This document shows, one piece after another, positions 9,070 through 18,089 of a stretch of 64,000 nt of DNA. Each line of letters opens with the position of its first letter. The first letter of the stretch is position 1. Location: positions 24,313-88,312 of the forward strand of contig QEVG01000018.1 in the NCBI GenBank assembly GCA_003576905.1, read 5' to 3'. This DNA is from Planctomycetota bacterium. GTDB taxonomy: Bacteria > Planctomycetota > Phycisphaerae > UBA1845 > UTPLA1. The notes under the pieces are model-generated. The model did no database searches. It was given only the letters and a program-made list of their open reading frames with translations, and was not told the origin of the DNA. The position numbers were made by a program, and so were the translations under genes.

Positions 9070-12000
9070 ATAAGACAATTTCCTATCCCAAGCGCCTCAT
9101 TGAAGTCGACCTGCCCATCAAGCGCATATCCGAACATGCTCGGCGAGAAAAGGATATGCGCCTTGGACACATTCCGAGCCTGCATATTTATCCGGCCGCT
9201 CGTCCGCCGGCGGCTTGTCGAGCGGTGATCTGTGCCTCGCTTTGGCCCGATCCTGCCGATGACAGCTGCCCTCAAAAGTTTCGCGATGATGCATTCGGAA
9301 TCTTAACAGAGTTTCGCACTCGCGTGGTCGATGGAAAACTCTCTGAAGATCAGCGCATGGCACGCGAGCACATCGATAGGATTCACGTGCCATCTAACGC
9401 AAAAGATCACGCTGGCCTCCGTCATTCCCTTTTGGATTTCATTGCCGTGTTTGCCAATTGGGACCTATCGACCAACAAGTTCTTTCTTGATGCAAGTCGA
9501 GCTCTGACCTTGTCTGCCCATACTGCATTGGGTGGGCCTCCCGATACTAAACCGTTGGTGACGGATCCATTCGCGGGCGGCGGCGCGATTCCCCTAGAAG
9601 CACTTCGCGTTGGAGCCGACGCAATTGCGAGCGACCTCAACCCTCTGGCCGTACTCATTAACCGTGTCGTCTTGGAGTATGTCCCGCGTTTCGGCAATCA
9701 GCTGCAGTTGCATTTAGAACAATGGATCAATGAGGCAAGGATTCAGGCCAAAGAAAGGTTGCATTCGCTTTTTCCTCGGGGGGCTGGCGGGGATATTCCG
9801 GTGGCATACTTGTGGGCTCGCACAATCATCTCTGAGGCTCCCGCTGGTGATGACATACCAGTTGAAGTTCCCCTTATCCGCTCGATGTGGCTAGCGCGCA
9901 AAGGTCGCAAGATCGCACTGAAATGGTCTCGCGACCGCAGTGGCCAAATCATGACAAATGTCGCAACTGTTAAGTACGCCGACGGTACCGAGCGCAAAGT
10001 TAGGCAGCCGCAACTGGAGGTCTTTGAGCCCCGAAATGCATCAGATGTCGAAAAGGGTACCGTCGCCAGAAGTTCAGCCACGTGTCCAATTACGGGATAT
10101 ACGACTCCTGCTGACCGAGTACGTGAGCAATTGATCGCGCGATCCGGCGGTGCTTGTGACGCCCGCCTTTATTGTGTTGTGACAATGCCAGAGAACGGCC
10201 GCGGTAGAACGTTTCGCTCTCCAGAGTCTTGTGACCTCGCAGCAATGGCCAAAGCAAAGACAATGCGTGCGACTCTGGAACAGTCGGAATCTGTGATCAG
10301 GCCGTTTTTTCCAGATGAATCGTTTCCAGTAATGAGTGGAGTATTTAATGCTCCGCTCTATGGTCATGCTACATGGAGTTCTCTGTTCAACGACCGACAA
10401 TTAGTAGCGATTTCCATCTATTCAGGAATCGTGCGGGATTATTGTGGTCGGTTGGCAATTCAGGACCCGCAATTGGCCAAGGCGGTAGCCGCAGTACTCG
10501 GCCTCGTCATTGACCGGTTGGCCGATTTGAATGCAAGTCTATGCGTATGGCAACTTAACACACCTAACAACGCACATGTGTTCGGGCGTTGGGCGCTACC
10601 GATGGTATTGGACTTCGCCGAAGTAAATCCACTTGCGGGTGCCGGTGGATCTCCGGAATCAGCTCATCGCCGAGCCCACGCCGTAATCGATTACTTGACT
10701 TCCAGTGCGTATCGACCTGCACAAGTTGTCTCGGCATCCGCTAGGACCCGATTCTTGCCCGATGATTCCGTGCAATTGCTCTTCACAGACCCGCCTTATT
10801 ATAACGCTATTCCATATGCTGACATATCCGATTTCTTCTACGTGTGGCTTCGCCGGTGCGTGCTCCCCTTCCATGATGACATCCTCTCCTCGCCGCTGAC
10901 TCCTAAAGAAGAGGAAATCTGCGAAATGGCAGGATGGGATCCAGTGCGATATCCCCACAAAGACAAGGCTTTTTTCGAAAACGGCATGACGGAGGCACTA
11001 ACCAATGCAAGGCTTGCGCTGCAACCGAACGGTGTTGGTGTAATCGTGTTCGCACATAAGACAACCGACGGCTGGGAAGCGCTCCTCCAAGCAATGGTGG
11101 AAGCCGGCTTTATCGTAACTGCGTCGTGGCCGATCGACACCGAGATGGCCTCTCGGTTGCGAGCAAAGGCCTCTGCCGCATTGGGATCAAGTGTACATCT
11201 CGTTTGTCGACCGCGCGAAAATGCAGACGGCAGTCTCCGCACCGAAGAGGTAGGCGACTGGCGCGAGGTGCTTGCAGAATTACCCAAGCGCATCCACCAA
11301 TGGTTGCCCCGATTAGCCAATGAGGGCGTTGTCGGCGCAGACGCGATTTTCGCGTGTCTTGGACCTGCTCTGGAAATCTTTTCACGATACTCGCGCGTCG
11401 AAAAAGCTAGCGGCGAGCGAGTCAGCCTCCGTGATTATCTTGAACAAGTCTGGGCGGCGGTTTCTCAGGAGGCCTTGAAACTTGTGTTCGAGAAGGCGGA
11501 CGCCAGCGGCTTCGAGGAGGACGCGCGACTGACCGCCATGTGGCTGTGGACGCTTGGCACCGGTAACGGCAAAGATGCCGCCGACTCAGCGGACGACGAC
11601 TCCGACGAATCTGATGACGACGAGAGCACCACGACGAAGAAGAAATCCAACGGGGGCTTTGCCCTGGAATATGACGCCGCCCGCAAGATTGCTCAAGGAC
11701 TGGGCGTAAAGAACCTCGAACGAATGACTGATGTTGTGGAGATTGCTGGAGACGTGGCCCGGCTTCTGGCTGTCTCGGAGCGAACCAAGGCACTGTTCGG
11801 GAAGGACCAAGCCGACGCACCAACCGGCAAGCGCAAGAAGAAAGACAAGCAGATGAAGCTGGCCTTCGCCGAGGAGATTGAGCAGGCCGAGGCCGAAGGC
11901 GGCTGGGGCGAAAAAGGCGCGCCAAAGGTAGGCACTACCACGCTCGACCGCGTTCACCAATCCATGATCCTCTTCGCCGCCGGCCGCAGCGAGGCCATGA

Positions 12001-12146
12001 AGCGCTTCCTTGTCGAAGAAGGAGTCGGCCGCGACGGCCGCTTCTGGACGCTTGCGGATTGCTTGTCAAAACTCTACCCACCAAAATCAGATGAAAAACG
12101 CTGGGTCGATGGCTTGTTGGCACGAAAAAAGGGACTTGGGTTCTGA
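9066..12146 (+). CDS. DUF1156 (COG1743-type) adenine-specific DNA methyltransferase
   Basis: A 1026-residue methyltransferase. The N-terminus matches DUF1156 (LIEVDLPIKRISEHARREK, then RPPAACRAVICASLWPD). The SAM-binding motif I is D167-P-F-A-G-G-G-A and the catalytic motif IV is D575-P-P-Y, so order is I, long insert, IV; the insert probably recognises the target. This predicts N6-adenine methylation. A linker of acidic repeats (residues about 838-860) precedes a C-terminal helical domain. In defence islands this family is paired with a DUF499 ATPase, present here at 14002-16926. It would mark self DNA. By eye the first two thirds are poorer in G+C than the flanking genes, which suits recent transfer. 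Confidence 0.9.
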   Translation: MNKTISYPKRLIEVDLPIKRISEHARREKDMRLGHIPSLHIYPAARPPAACRAVICASLWPDPADDSCPQKFRDDAFGILTEFRTRVVDGKLSEDQRMAREHIDRIHVPSNAKDHAGLRHSLLDFIAVFANWDLSTNKFFLDASRALTLSAHTALGGPPDTKPLVTDPFAGGGAIPLEALRVGADAIASDLNPLAVLINRVVLEYVPRFGNQLQLHLEQWINEARIQAKERLHSLFPRGAGGDIPVAYLWARTIISEAPAGDDIPVEVPLIRSMWLARKGRKIALKWSRDRSGQIMTNVATVKYADGTERKVRQPQLEVFEPRNASDVEKGTVARSSATCPITGYTTPADRVREQLIARSGGACDARLYCVVTMPENGRGRTFRSPESCDLAAMAKAKTMRATLEQSESVIRPFFPDESFPVMSGVFNAPLYGHATWSSLFNDRQLVAISIYSGIVRDYCGRLAIQDPQLAKAVAAVLGLVIDRLADLNASLCVWQLNTPNNAHVFGRWALPMVLDFAEVNPLAGAGGSPESAHRRAHAVIDYLTSSAYRPAQVVSASARTRFLPDDSVQLLFTDPPYYNAIPYADISDFFYVWLRRCVLPFHDDILSSPLTPKEEEICEMAGWDPVRYPHKDKAFFENGMTEALTNARLALQPNGVGVIVFAHKTTDGWEALLQAMVEAGFIVTASWPIDTEMASRLRAKASAALGSSVHLVCRPRENADGSLRTEEVGDWREVLAELPKRIHQWLPRLANEGVVGADAIFACLGPALEIFSRYSRVEKASGERVSLRDYLEQVWAAVSQEALKLVFEKADASGFEEDARLTAMWLWTLGTGNGKDAADSADDDSDESDDDESTTTKKKSNGGFALEYDAARKIAQGLGVKNLERMTDVVEIAGDVARLLAVSERTKALFGKDQADAPTGKRKKKDKQMKLAFAEEIEQAEAEGGWGEKGAPKVGTTTLDRVHQSMILFAAGRSEAMKRFLVEEGVGRDGRFWTLADCLSKLYPPKSDEKRWVDGLLARKKGLGF

Positions 12147-12164
12147 TCACCGTTAGGGCAACCC

Positions 12165-13376
12165 GTGGCCAAGGCAAAAACGAAACACAAAAGCAAAAAG
12201 CCGCGTAAGTCGAGCGCCGGTGGTTCTCGACGAAAATCCAAGGTCTGTAATCGCTGTGGCCATGCAAGTCCCCTTAATGCCAGTGCATGCGCTAAGTGCC
12301 AATCAACTCGCTTTGCGCCACGGTGGGTTCTGGCCAAACGTGCTGTCAACCGGCAAGTGGGCGTTGAGGTCACATCAACAAATCCCGATTTCGGCGAAGT
12401 ACAAAGGCGAATAACGCTCTCAAAGTGGTGGCCAGGCGGCAACGCCAGCTTCCACATCCCGAACGCCGCCCAATGGAACGAGATTGAGCGAATCATCAAC
12501 GAAGACCTCGGTCCATTTCTCGGCTGGAAAACTCAGCGCGAGTTACTCGCGGCTGTCCGCGAGAAACAGAAGGAAGGACAAGAGGCTGCTGGTGACCTTC
12601 GACAGCTCGTAACCGACTACCCAGATGTGCTCAAGCAAGTCGTGGCGGCCGTTGATGCCGCAAAACTCGGCAAGCGAGACATGGACGGCTTGATCAAGGT
12701 CATGGGCAACCTTGCAGACGCTGTCGCTAACGCCAACGCTGGATTTCGTCAGGCATTCCTTGCAGTTGTCGGCAAATTGCCCAAACAAGGCCAGCGAGCC
12801 CTTGAGGACTTGGCGTTGCTGCTCGAGGGATGGTCACTCCAACAAGTTGCATCCGTTGCCCAGCAGGTTCGGTCGCGAGTCGAGACTATCGATTTGTTTA
12901 AGAAGCAGATCAGGGACAATCGCACCTATGAAATCCGAGGAGACAAATCCATCCACCGCATCCTCGAACGTGCAATGTGGCTCATCGACGAGCGATATTG
13001 GCTTCTCCAATCGAACTCTACACTGCGGACGTTTATTGGCGACGAAATGTCGAAGATTGACAAGAAAGCCTACGGGAAGAAGAGGCCCGACTTTGCCTGC
13101 GGCACGGTCGGAGAGAGACTCATCATCGTCGAGTTGAAGCGGCCAGCGCACGCGCTTTCGGCTAAGGATCTGAATCAGTTGGAAACCTATCTTACAGTAG
13201 CAGAGAGCTATTCGAAGTATAGGGGCTTTGAGGCTTACCTGGTCGGGAACAAGAAGGACGACGATTTGTTGCGTCGCCTCAAACATCGGTCAAGCAGTTT
13301 CAAGGTTCTTACGTACACAGATCTTATTCAGGATACCGAAACACGGTATCGTGAATTCCTAGAGACAATGAGATGA
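12165..13376 (+). CDS. Zinc-ribbon PD-(D/E)XK nuclease, Shedu/DUF4263-like
   Basis: A 403-residue protein starting at GTG, 18 bases after the methyltransferase. The N-terminus is strongly basic (KAKTKHKSKKPRK), followed by a four-cysteine zinc ribbon (CNRCGH ... CAKCQ). The middle is helical. The C-terminus has a nuclease signature: R-P-D309, then IIVE323-L-K325-R-P, then a helix with LNQLETY, as in PD-(D/E)XK enzymes and resembling the DUF4263 domain of Shedu nucleases. It is a likely DNA-cleaving effector of this operon. The family name is my best match from memory and would need a profile comparison. Confidence 0.78.
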   Translation: MAKAKTKHKSKKPRKSSAGGSRRKSKVCNRCGHASPLNASACAKCQSTRFAPRWVLAKRAVNRQVGVEVTSTNPDFGEVQRRITLSKWWPGGNASFHIPNAAQWNEIERIINEDLGPFLGWKTQRELLAAVREKQKEGQEAAGDLRQLVTDYPDVLKQVVAAVDAAKLGKRDMDGLIKVMGNLADAVANANAGFRQAFLAVVGKLPKQGQRALEDLALLLEGWSLQQVASVAQQVRSRVETIDLFKKQIRDNRTYEIRGDKSIHRILERAMWLIDERYWLLQSNSTLRTFIGDEMSKIDKKAYGKKRPDFACGTVGERLIIVELKRPAHALSAKDLNQLETYLTVAESYSKYRGFEAYLVGNKKDDDLLRRLKHRSSSFKVLTYTDLIQDTETRYREFLETMR

Positions 13377-13404
13377 TGACAGAAACCAACGGACTCGTGA
13401 TTCA

Positions 13405-13992
13405 ATGACCCACTCGCTTGCCGGAACATGGCAAGAGTCGTTTTCGCGGGTCGCCCGAGACGGCGACGAGGCGCAGCGACTCAAACAGGCCGCAACGCAG
13501 GGACGCCTCGCGGACTGGACGGTTGCGCTGACGAGTTGCGTCGTGGCAACCTGTCGGGAGATGGGTTGGATGGCCTCCGCGATCGGGCACAAGACCAAGC
13601 TCTTGCCCGTGGACCAGAGCGAGTATCTGGCGCTGGATGTCATGGCCTTTGGTGCGGGCGAAAAGAACTGGCGGTTCCCTGTCGCGGTCGCGGAGTTGGA
13701 GAACAGCCAGGATGCGGATCGGGTCGCATATTCGCTCTGGAAGGTGCTGATCGTCCGGGCTGACCTCCGAATCGTGTTCTGTTATCGTCGACGCCCGGAG
13801 GACGGGCCGGCGCTGGTCCGCGAGATCGAGCGCGAGGTCGTGCATGCGATGGCCCTTTCCGGGCGGGTACGGCTGGAAGGCGAGACCCTGCTGGTCGTCG
13901 GCAGCACCAACGAAGCGGAGTATTTTCCGTATGGCTTTTTCAAATGGTGGCAATTGGATGCGGGGACGGGCCGGTTTTGCTTAGCCTCGTAG
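13405..13992 (+). CDS. Small unknown protein of the defence operon, nuclease-fold candidate
   Basis: A 195-residue protein that I cannot assign. The centre has the strand pattern of a restriction-endonuclease-like core: an Asp in LALDVMAF, then the strand VAVAE97-L-E99-N, then a helix with SLWKVL and a strand LRIVFCYR. The usual Lys of ExK is replaced by Glu99, and a Lys is found in the next helix, so it might be a divergent or inactive member. It sits between the nuclease and the DUF499 ATPase, 28 and 9 bases from them, and is surely part of the same operon. Anti-phage loci with DUF499 often have a small partner such as DUF3780; I cannot show identity to it. Confidence 0.6.
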   Translation: MTHSLAGTWQESFSRVARDGDEAQRLKQAATQGRLADWTVALTSCVVATCREMGWMASAIGHKTKLLPVDQSEYLALDVMAFGAGEKNWRFPVAVAELENSQDADRVAYSLWKVLIVRADLRIVFCYRRRPEDGPALVREIEREVVHAMALSGRVRLEGETLLVVGSTNEAEYFPYGFFKWWQLDAGTGRFCLAS

Positions 13993-14001
13993 GAGCGTCG
14001 A

Positions 14002-16926
14002 ATGGCATTGAAACCTTGGTACAACGCAATTTTCCCCCGCGAGGATCTGCGCGAAGGCAAGCCGCTGGATGCTTCCGAATTCGCCGTGCACCTCGACCAG
14101 GTGCGCGACGGCCGAGCCAATCCGGACTATCAGGACCCCGCGCGGTTCTTCAGCAAGACCTATCTGACCAAGAATCTGCTCGCCGTTGCCGCGGAAGCGG
14201 TTCGCCGGTTGTCGGGAATTAAGACCGAGACCTCAGCCGTATTCAACATGACCACCCAGTTCGGCGGCGGAAAGACGCACGCTCTTACCTTGCTTTACCA
14301 CCTCGCGCGCGCGGGCAAGGACGCCAAGGGCTGGACGGGAGTGAGTTCAATTCTGGAACGGGCGGGTGTTGCGGAACTCGCCAAGGCGGAAATCGGCGTA
14401 TTCGTTGGCACCGAATTCGATTCCATCACCGGCCGGGGCGGGCAGGACGGCACGCCGCTTCGCAAGACGCCGTGGGGTGAACTCGCATGGCAAATCGGCG
14501 GCAAAGAGGGATTCCAGGCCGTCGCCGAGCACGAGAAAAAGCTCATCGCGCCTGCCGGCGAAGTCATTCGATCGTTTCTTCCCAAGGAAAAGCCATGCCT
14601 GATCCTTATGGACGAGCTGATGAACTACGTCAGCCGAAACCGCAAGAGCGGCTTGGCGACGCAGCTTTACAATTTTCTTCAGAATCTCTCGGAGGAAGTA
14701 CGCGGACAGGAGAGAGTCGTGTTAGTCGTATCCATCCCGGCGAGCGAATTAGAGATGAACGCCGAGGACCAGGCCGACTACGATCGCTTTAAGAAAGTGC
14801 TCGACCGACTCGGCAAGGCAGTCATAATGTCCGCGGAGACCGAGACTGCGGAAATCATCCGCCGCCGACTGTTTGAATGGGACGGCATCACGAAAGACGC
14901 GGACAAGACAATTACCGCATTCGCGGAATGGGCTGTTGACCACCGGACACAGATTCCTGGATGGTTTCCGGTTGACAACGCGCGAGAAGCATTCCGGTCA
15001 TCCTACCCCTTTCACCCTGTTCTGCTTTCCGTGTTTGAACGAAAGTGGCAGCAGTTGCCCCGCTTCCAACAGACCCGCGGCATTCTGCGCTTGCTCGCCC
15101 TTTGGGTTTCGAAGGCGTATCACGACGGATTCAAGGGCGCCCACAAAGACCCGTTGATCGGATTGGGCACGGCGCCACTCGACGACCCGTTCTTTCGCAC
15201 GGCTGTCTTTGAGCAACTCGGCGAAGCCAAGTTAGAGGGTGCTGTCACGACTGACATATGCGGCAAGCGCGAATCGCACGCGGATAAGCTCGACCGCGAG
15301 GCCGTAGAGGACATCAGGAAGGCCCGCCTGCATCGCAAGGTCGCGACCGCGGTTTTCTTTGAATCAAACGGCGGCCAGATGCGGGCAGAGGCCACCGTAC
15401 CCGAAATCCAGCTAGCCGTCGGAGAGCCAGATCTCGACATCGGTCACATTCAGACCGTTATGGAAACCCTTATCCAATCTTGCTACTACCTCTCCGCCGA
15501 GCGCAACCGTTACCGATTCAGCACGACGGAGAACTTGATCAAGCGATTCTCCGATCGTCGTGCAAGCATATCCGACAAGGCCATCGATGAACGCGCCCGC
15601 GCAGAGATTCAGAAGGTCTTCGCCCCACATGAGGGAATCGAACGCATTTTTTTCCCTGATAAGAGCAACGCCATTCCCGATCGGCCCGCCTTAGTTCTGA
15701 GCGTGCTTGCTCCCGAGCATTCGATCGACGAGGAGTCCGCAACTTTGGCCCATGCCAAGACCATGACATGGGAATGTGGCAAATCGGGCCGAACGTTTAA
15801 GAGTGCAATCATTTGGTCCATTCCCGAGTCCGCCCAAATTCTGCGTGATGAGGCTCGCAAGGCTCTGGCATGGGAAGCAATCGAGGCTGAGAAGGATGAG
15901 TTGCACATTGAAGAAAGCCAGAAGCGCCAGCTCGGCGAGTACGTCGGCCGGTCTAAACGAGATCTCAAAGAAGCCGTCTGGCGAAGCTACAAGTTCCTTT
16001 TGCTGCTCGGTAAGGACAACGAGCTAAAAAAGACTGACCTTGGGCTCGTAAACTCCAGCCAAGGCGGCTCGCTCATCGAGGTGATCCTCAAGCGGCTTCG
16101 TGATGATGGGGATATCGAGAAAACTCCGAGTCCCAATTATCTGGTTCGCAAATGGCCGGGCTTCAAGGAATGGAGCACGAAAGCTGTACGCGATGCGTTT
16201 TTCGCATCGCCCGAATTCCCCAGGCTTCTAAATGCAGAGGCCGTGAAAGAGACCATCGCCAGGGGCGTCAGCGAACGCATCCTTGCATACGCTGGAAAAC
16301 GTCCCGACGGCCGTTACGAACCGTTCGTCTTCGAACGAGAACTGACACCGGCTGAGGTGGAGATATCAGACGATGTATTCATTCTCACCGCAGAGGAAGC
16401 CAAGAGACACGTCGAGCCACCGAAATTGACGACACTTTCGATCACACCACAAGACGCGCAGGTCAAGCCAGAGGCCCATGTCGCCTTTCAAGCCCGCGGG
16501 GCCGACCAGCATGGCAGGCCCATTGCTCTACCACACGTTGCATGGACAGCCAAAGGTGGAGTGATTGATGACAAGGGTGGCTTTACAGCGGGCAAGCAAG
16601 AAGGAAGTTTTCTCATTGAAGCGGCCGCCGAGAGCATTTCCGCGCAGGCTACCGTTGCAATCACCAAGGACGAATCGCGACCGCCTCCTCAGCCACCACC
16701 GAAGCGGGAGGCGAAGACCCTTCGCTGGACCGGCCAAATTCCACCACAAAAATGGATGAACTTCTACACGAAGGTGCTCGCGAAGTTTGCCAACACGTCC
16801 GATTTGAAACTTAACGTCAGCTTTGAAGTGACCCCCGACGGCGGCCTGTCCACTTCTCGAATCGAGGAAACCAAGGCTACGCTCCGCGAACTTGGATTGG
16901 ATGACGATGTACAGTCGGATACTTGA
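14002..16926 (+). CDS. DUF499 ATPase of a defence operon
   Basis: A 974-residue P-loop ATPase of the DUF499 (COG1483) type. Walker A is FGGGKTH with K91, and Walker B is CLILMDELMNYV near residue 200. After the helical ATPase region come winged-helix-like segments, an Ig-like beta domain (residues about 805-890) with a proline-rich linker, and a conserved C-terminal domain beginning LRWTGQIPPQKWMNFYTKVL. Members are found with DUF1156 methyltransferases and helicases in defence islands, and are considered relatives of the ATPases of BREX. It is the last gene of the operon, followed by a strong hairpin at 17030-17063. Confidence 0.9.
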   Translation: MALKPWYNAIFPREDLREGKPLDASEFAVHLDQVRDGRANPDYQDPARFFSKTYLTKNLLAVAAEAVRRLSGIKTETSAVFNMTTQFGGGKTHALTLLYHLARAGKDAKGWTGVSSILERAGVAELAKAEIGVFVGTEFDSITGRGGQDGTPLRKTPWGELAWQIGGKEGFQAVAEHEKKLIAPAGEVIRSFLPKEKPCLILMDELMNYVSRNRKSGLATQLYNFLQNLSEEVRGQERVVLVVSIPASELEMNAEDQADYDRFKKVLDRLGKAVIMSAETETAEIIRRRLFEWDGITKDADKTITAFAEWAVDHRTQIPGWFPVDNAREAFRSSYPFHPVLLSVFERKWQQLPRFQQTRGILRLLALWVSKAYHDGFKGAHKDPLIGLGTAPLDDPFFRTAVFEQLGEAKLEGAVTTDICGKRESHADKLDREAVEDIRKARLHRKVATAVFFESNGGQMRAEATVPEIQLAVGEPDLDIGHIQTVMETLIQSCYYLSAERNRYRFSTTENLIKRFSDRRASISDKAIDERARAEIQKVFAPHEGIERIFFPDKSNAIPDRPALVLSVLAPEHSIDEESATLAHAKTMTWECGKSGRTFKSAIIWSIPESAQILRDEARKALAWEAIEAEKDELHIEESQKRQLGEYVGRSKRDLKEAVWRSYKFLLLLGKDNELKKTDLGLVNSSQGGSLIEVILKRLRDDGDIEKTPSPNYLVRKWPGFKEWSTKAVRDAFFASPEFPRLLNAEAVKETIARGVSERILAYAGKRPDGRYEPFVFERELTPAEVEISDDVFILTAEEAKRHVEPPKLTTLSITPQDAQVKPEAHVAFQARGADQHGRPIALPHVAWTAKGGVIDDKGGFTAGKQEGSFLIEAAAESISAQATVAITKDESRPPPQPPPKREAKTLRWTGQIPPQKWMNFYTKVLAKFANTSDLKLNVSFEVTPDGGLSTSRIEETKATLRELGLDDDVQSDT

Positions 16927-17029
16927 AACGAAGGAAATAGAAGCGAGGCGGCCGGGAGCGACGTATTATCGCCCGCCGACCGCCGTGCTTGGCCTCATTC
17001 GATGCATCTTTCCGCTGTAGCGAGCCATT

Positions 17030-17063
17030 AAGCCCGTGCTGCGTCCGTTTGGGACGCGGGCTT
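17030..17063. terminator. Bidirectional terminator-like hairpin
   Basis: AAGCCC and GCGTCC pair with GGGACGC and GGGCTT around a GTTT loop, giving a two-part stem with one bulge. It lies between the end of the DUF499 gene and the end of the convergent membrane-protein gene, whose stop codon it touches. It could end transcription in both directions. There is no clean U-tract. Confidence 0.55.
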
Positions 17064-17742
17064 ATCCTTCTCCGCCGGGACGCTCCCGGGCATCGACTGC
17101 CGCTCCACCTTCGGTTGAGCCACCTTTTCCCTCTTGGGCTTCGGAGCGCCGTGGCGCTTCGAGCCGTGTCCGTGATAGGGTCCGCCGCCATTCGACATAG
17201 GACTTCTCCTTTCCGGAGTCTGTGTCCGCCTTCAGCACCTGCGAAACGCGGACGTAGTACTTGCGAAGCGTGTCCCGCGACGTTGCAAAGAGCACCGCTT
17301 CGACGATCACAAATCCGGCGTCAACCCAGCCTGGGCCGCCGCACCATCGGCAGCCGCCGGCGAGCCGGCTTCCGTATGCCAGCAGCACAGCGACAAACGT
17401 GTTCGCGTTGAACTGGTAGTAGCGATAGTGGAACTCCACCAGCAGGTTGTACGCAGCCAGGTTCTCCTGAAGCTGCGAAAAGTCCCATTTTGGATGCCGT
17501 ATGCCGGTTCGATGATGAATCGAATCGAGCAGCAGCCACCGAATCGAGCTGACCAGCATTCCGGCGGCAATTGAAGCCAGCGTCACAAACAGAAATCCGC
17601 CCACGGTCGGCTGTCCGTCCGGCGCCGTCGCCAGCCAGGGCTGGATCGTGGGCACGAGGCCGCTCACGGCTATCACCGCGACGAATCCAGGCACCAGGTA
17701 TGCAATCACCAGCCCGAAGTTCCGGGCCGAAAGCTCTCCCAC
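17062..17742 (-). CDS. Hypothetical membrane protein
   Basis: A 226-residue protein I do not recognise. It has two N-terminal hydrophobic helices (residues about 10-32 and 45-70), and a weaker third near 115-150 interrupted by a Cys/Gly-rich turn (CRWCGG). The C-terminal 60 residues are charged and probably cytoplasmic, ending in a low-complexity Glu/Gly/Arg tail. It is divergent from the Xre gene at 17871, and a palindrome lies between them. Such membrane proteins near defence operons are sometimes effectors, but nothing in the sequence shows that here. Confidence 0.65.
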   Translation of the reverse strand: MGELSARNFGLVIAYLVPGFVAVIAVSGLVPTIQPWLATAPDGQPTVGGFLFVTLASIAAGMLVSSIRWLLLDSIHHRTGIRHPKWDFSQLQENLAAYNLLVEFHYRYYQFNANTFVAVLLAYGSRLAGGCRWCGGPGWVDAGFVIVEAVLFATSRDTLRKYYVRVSQVLKADTDSGKEKSYVEWRRTLSRTRLEAPRRSEAQEGKGGSTEGGAAVDARERPGGEG

Positions 17743-17816
17743 GCGACCTCTTCTGAGGCAGATTCATCGGCCAACCGCGCCGCCGCCCGGTGCCCTACTC
17801 CATCGGCTCCCGGGCG

Positions 17817-17862
17817 ATCACACTCATAGTGTGTAGAAGATTGTACACCCTATGAGTGTGAT
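17817..17862. promoter_or_regulatory. Palindromic operator in front of the Xre gene
   Basis: ATCACACTCATAG (17817-17829) is repeated as a perfect 13-base inverted copy at 17850-17862, and inner GTGTA/TACAC bases extend the symmetry. The right arm ends eight bases before the Xre start codon at 17871. This is the expected position for autorepression by a small Xre dimer pair. It may also control the divergent membrane gene at 17742. Confidence 0.7.
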
Positions 17863-17870
17863 TTCAAGGC

Positions 17871-18083
17871 ATGGAGCCAAAAAATATCAAACTGGTCGTA
17901 GGGGAGCGAATCCGGGCTTTGCGGCTCAAGCGTGCTATGTCGCAGGAGGAGCTTGGGTTCGAAAGCGGTCTTCATCGCAATTACATCGGGGGCATCGAAC
18001 GAGGCGAACGCAACGTCGCGATCGTGAATCTCGCCAAGCTCGCCAAGGCACTCGGCGTGCGCCCTCGGGACCTCTTGCCATAG
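17871..18083 (+). CDS. Small Xre-family transcriptional regulator
   Basis: A 70-residue protein made almost wholly of one helix-turn-helix domain: IRALRLKRAMSQEELGFESG, then the recognition helix region LHRNYIGGIERGERN and a C-terminal LAKALGVRPRDLL. Size and sequence resemble controller (C) proteins of restriction-modification systems, which bind palindromes upstream of their own genes. A matching palindrome lies immediately upstream. It is convergent with the next gene, ending seven bases before it. Whether it controls the defence operon at 3941-16926 or only itself cannot be told from the sequence. Confidence 0.88.
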   Translation: MEPKNIKLVVGERIRALRLKRAMSQEELGFESGLHRNYIGGIERGERNVAIVNLAKLAKALGVRPRDLLP

Positions 18084-18089
18084 CGACCG

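Noticed and set aside
3941..16926. Classical DISARM or BREX assignment
   Set aside because: No DrmB (DUF1998), DrmC (PLD), PglZ or BrxL gene is present; only the helicase, methyltransferase and ATPase types are shared.
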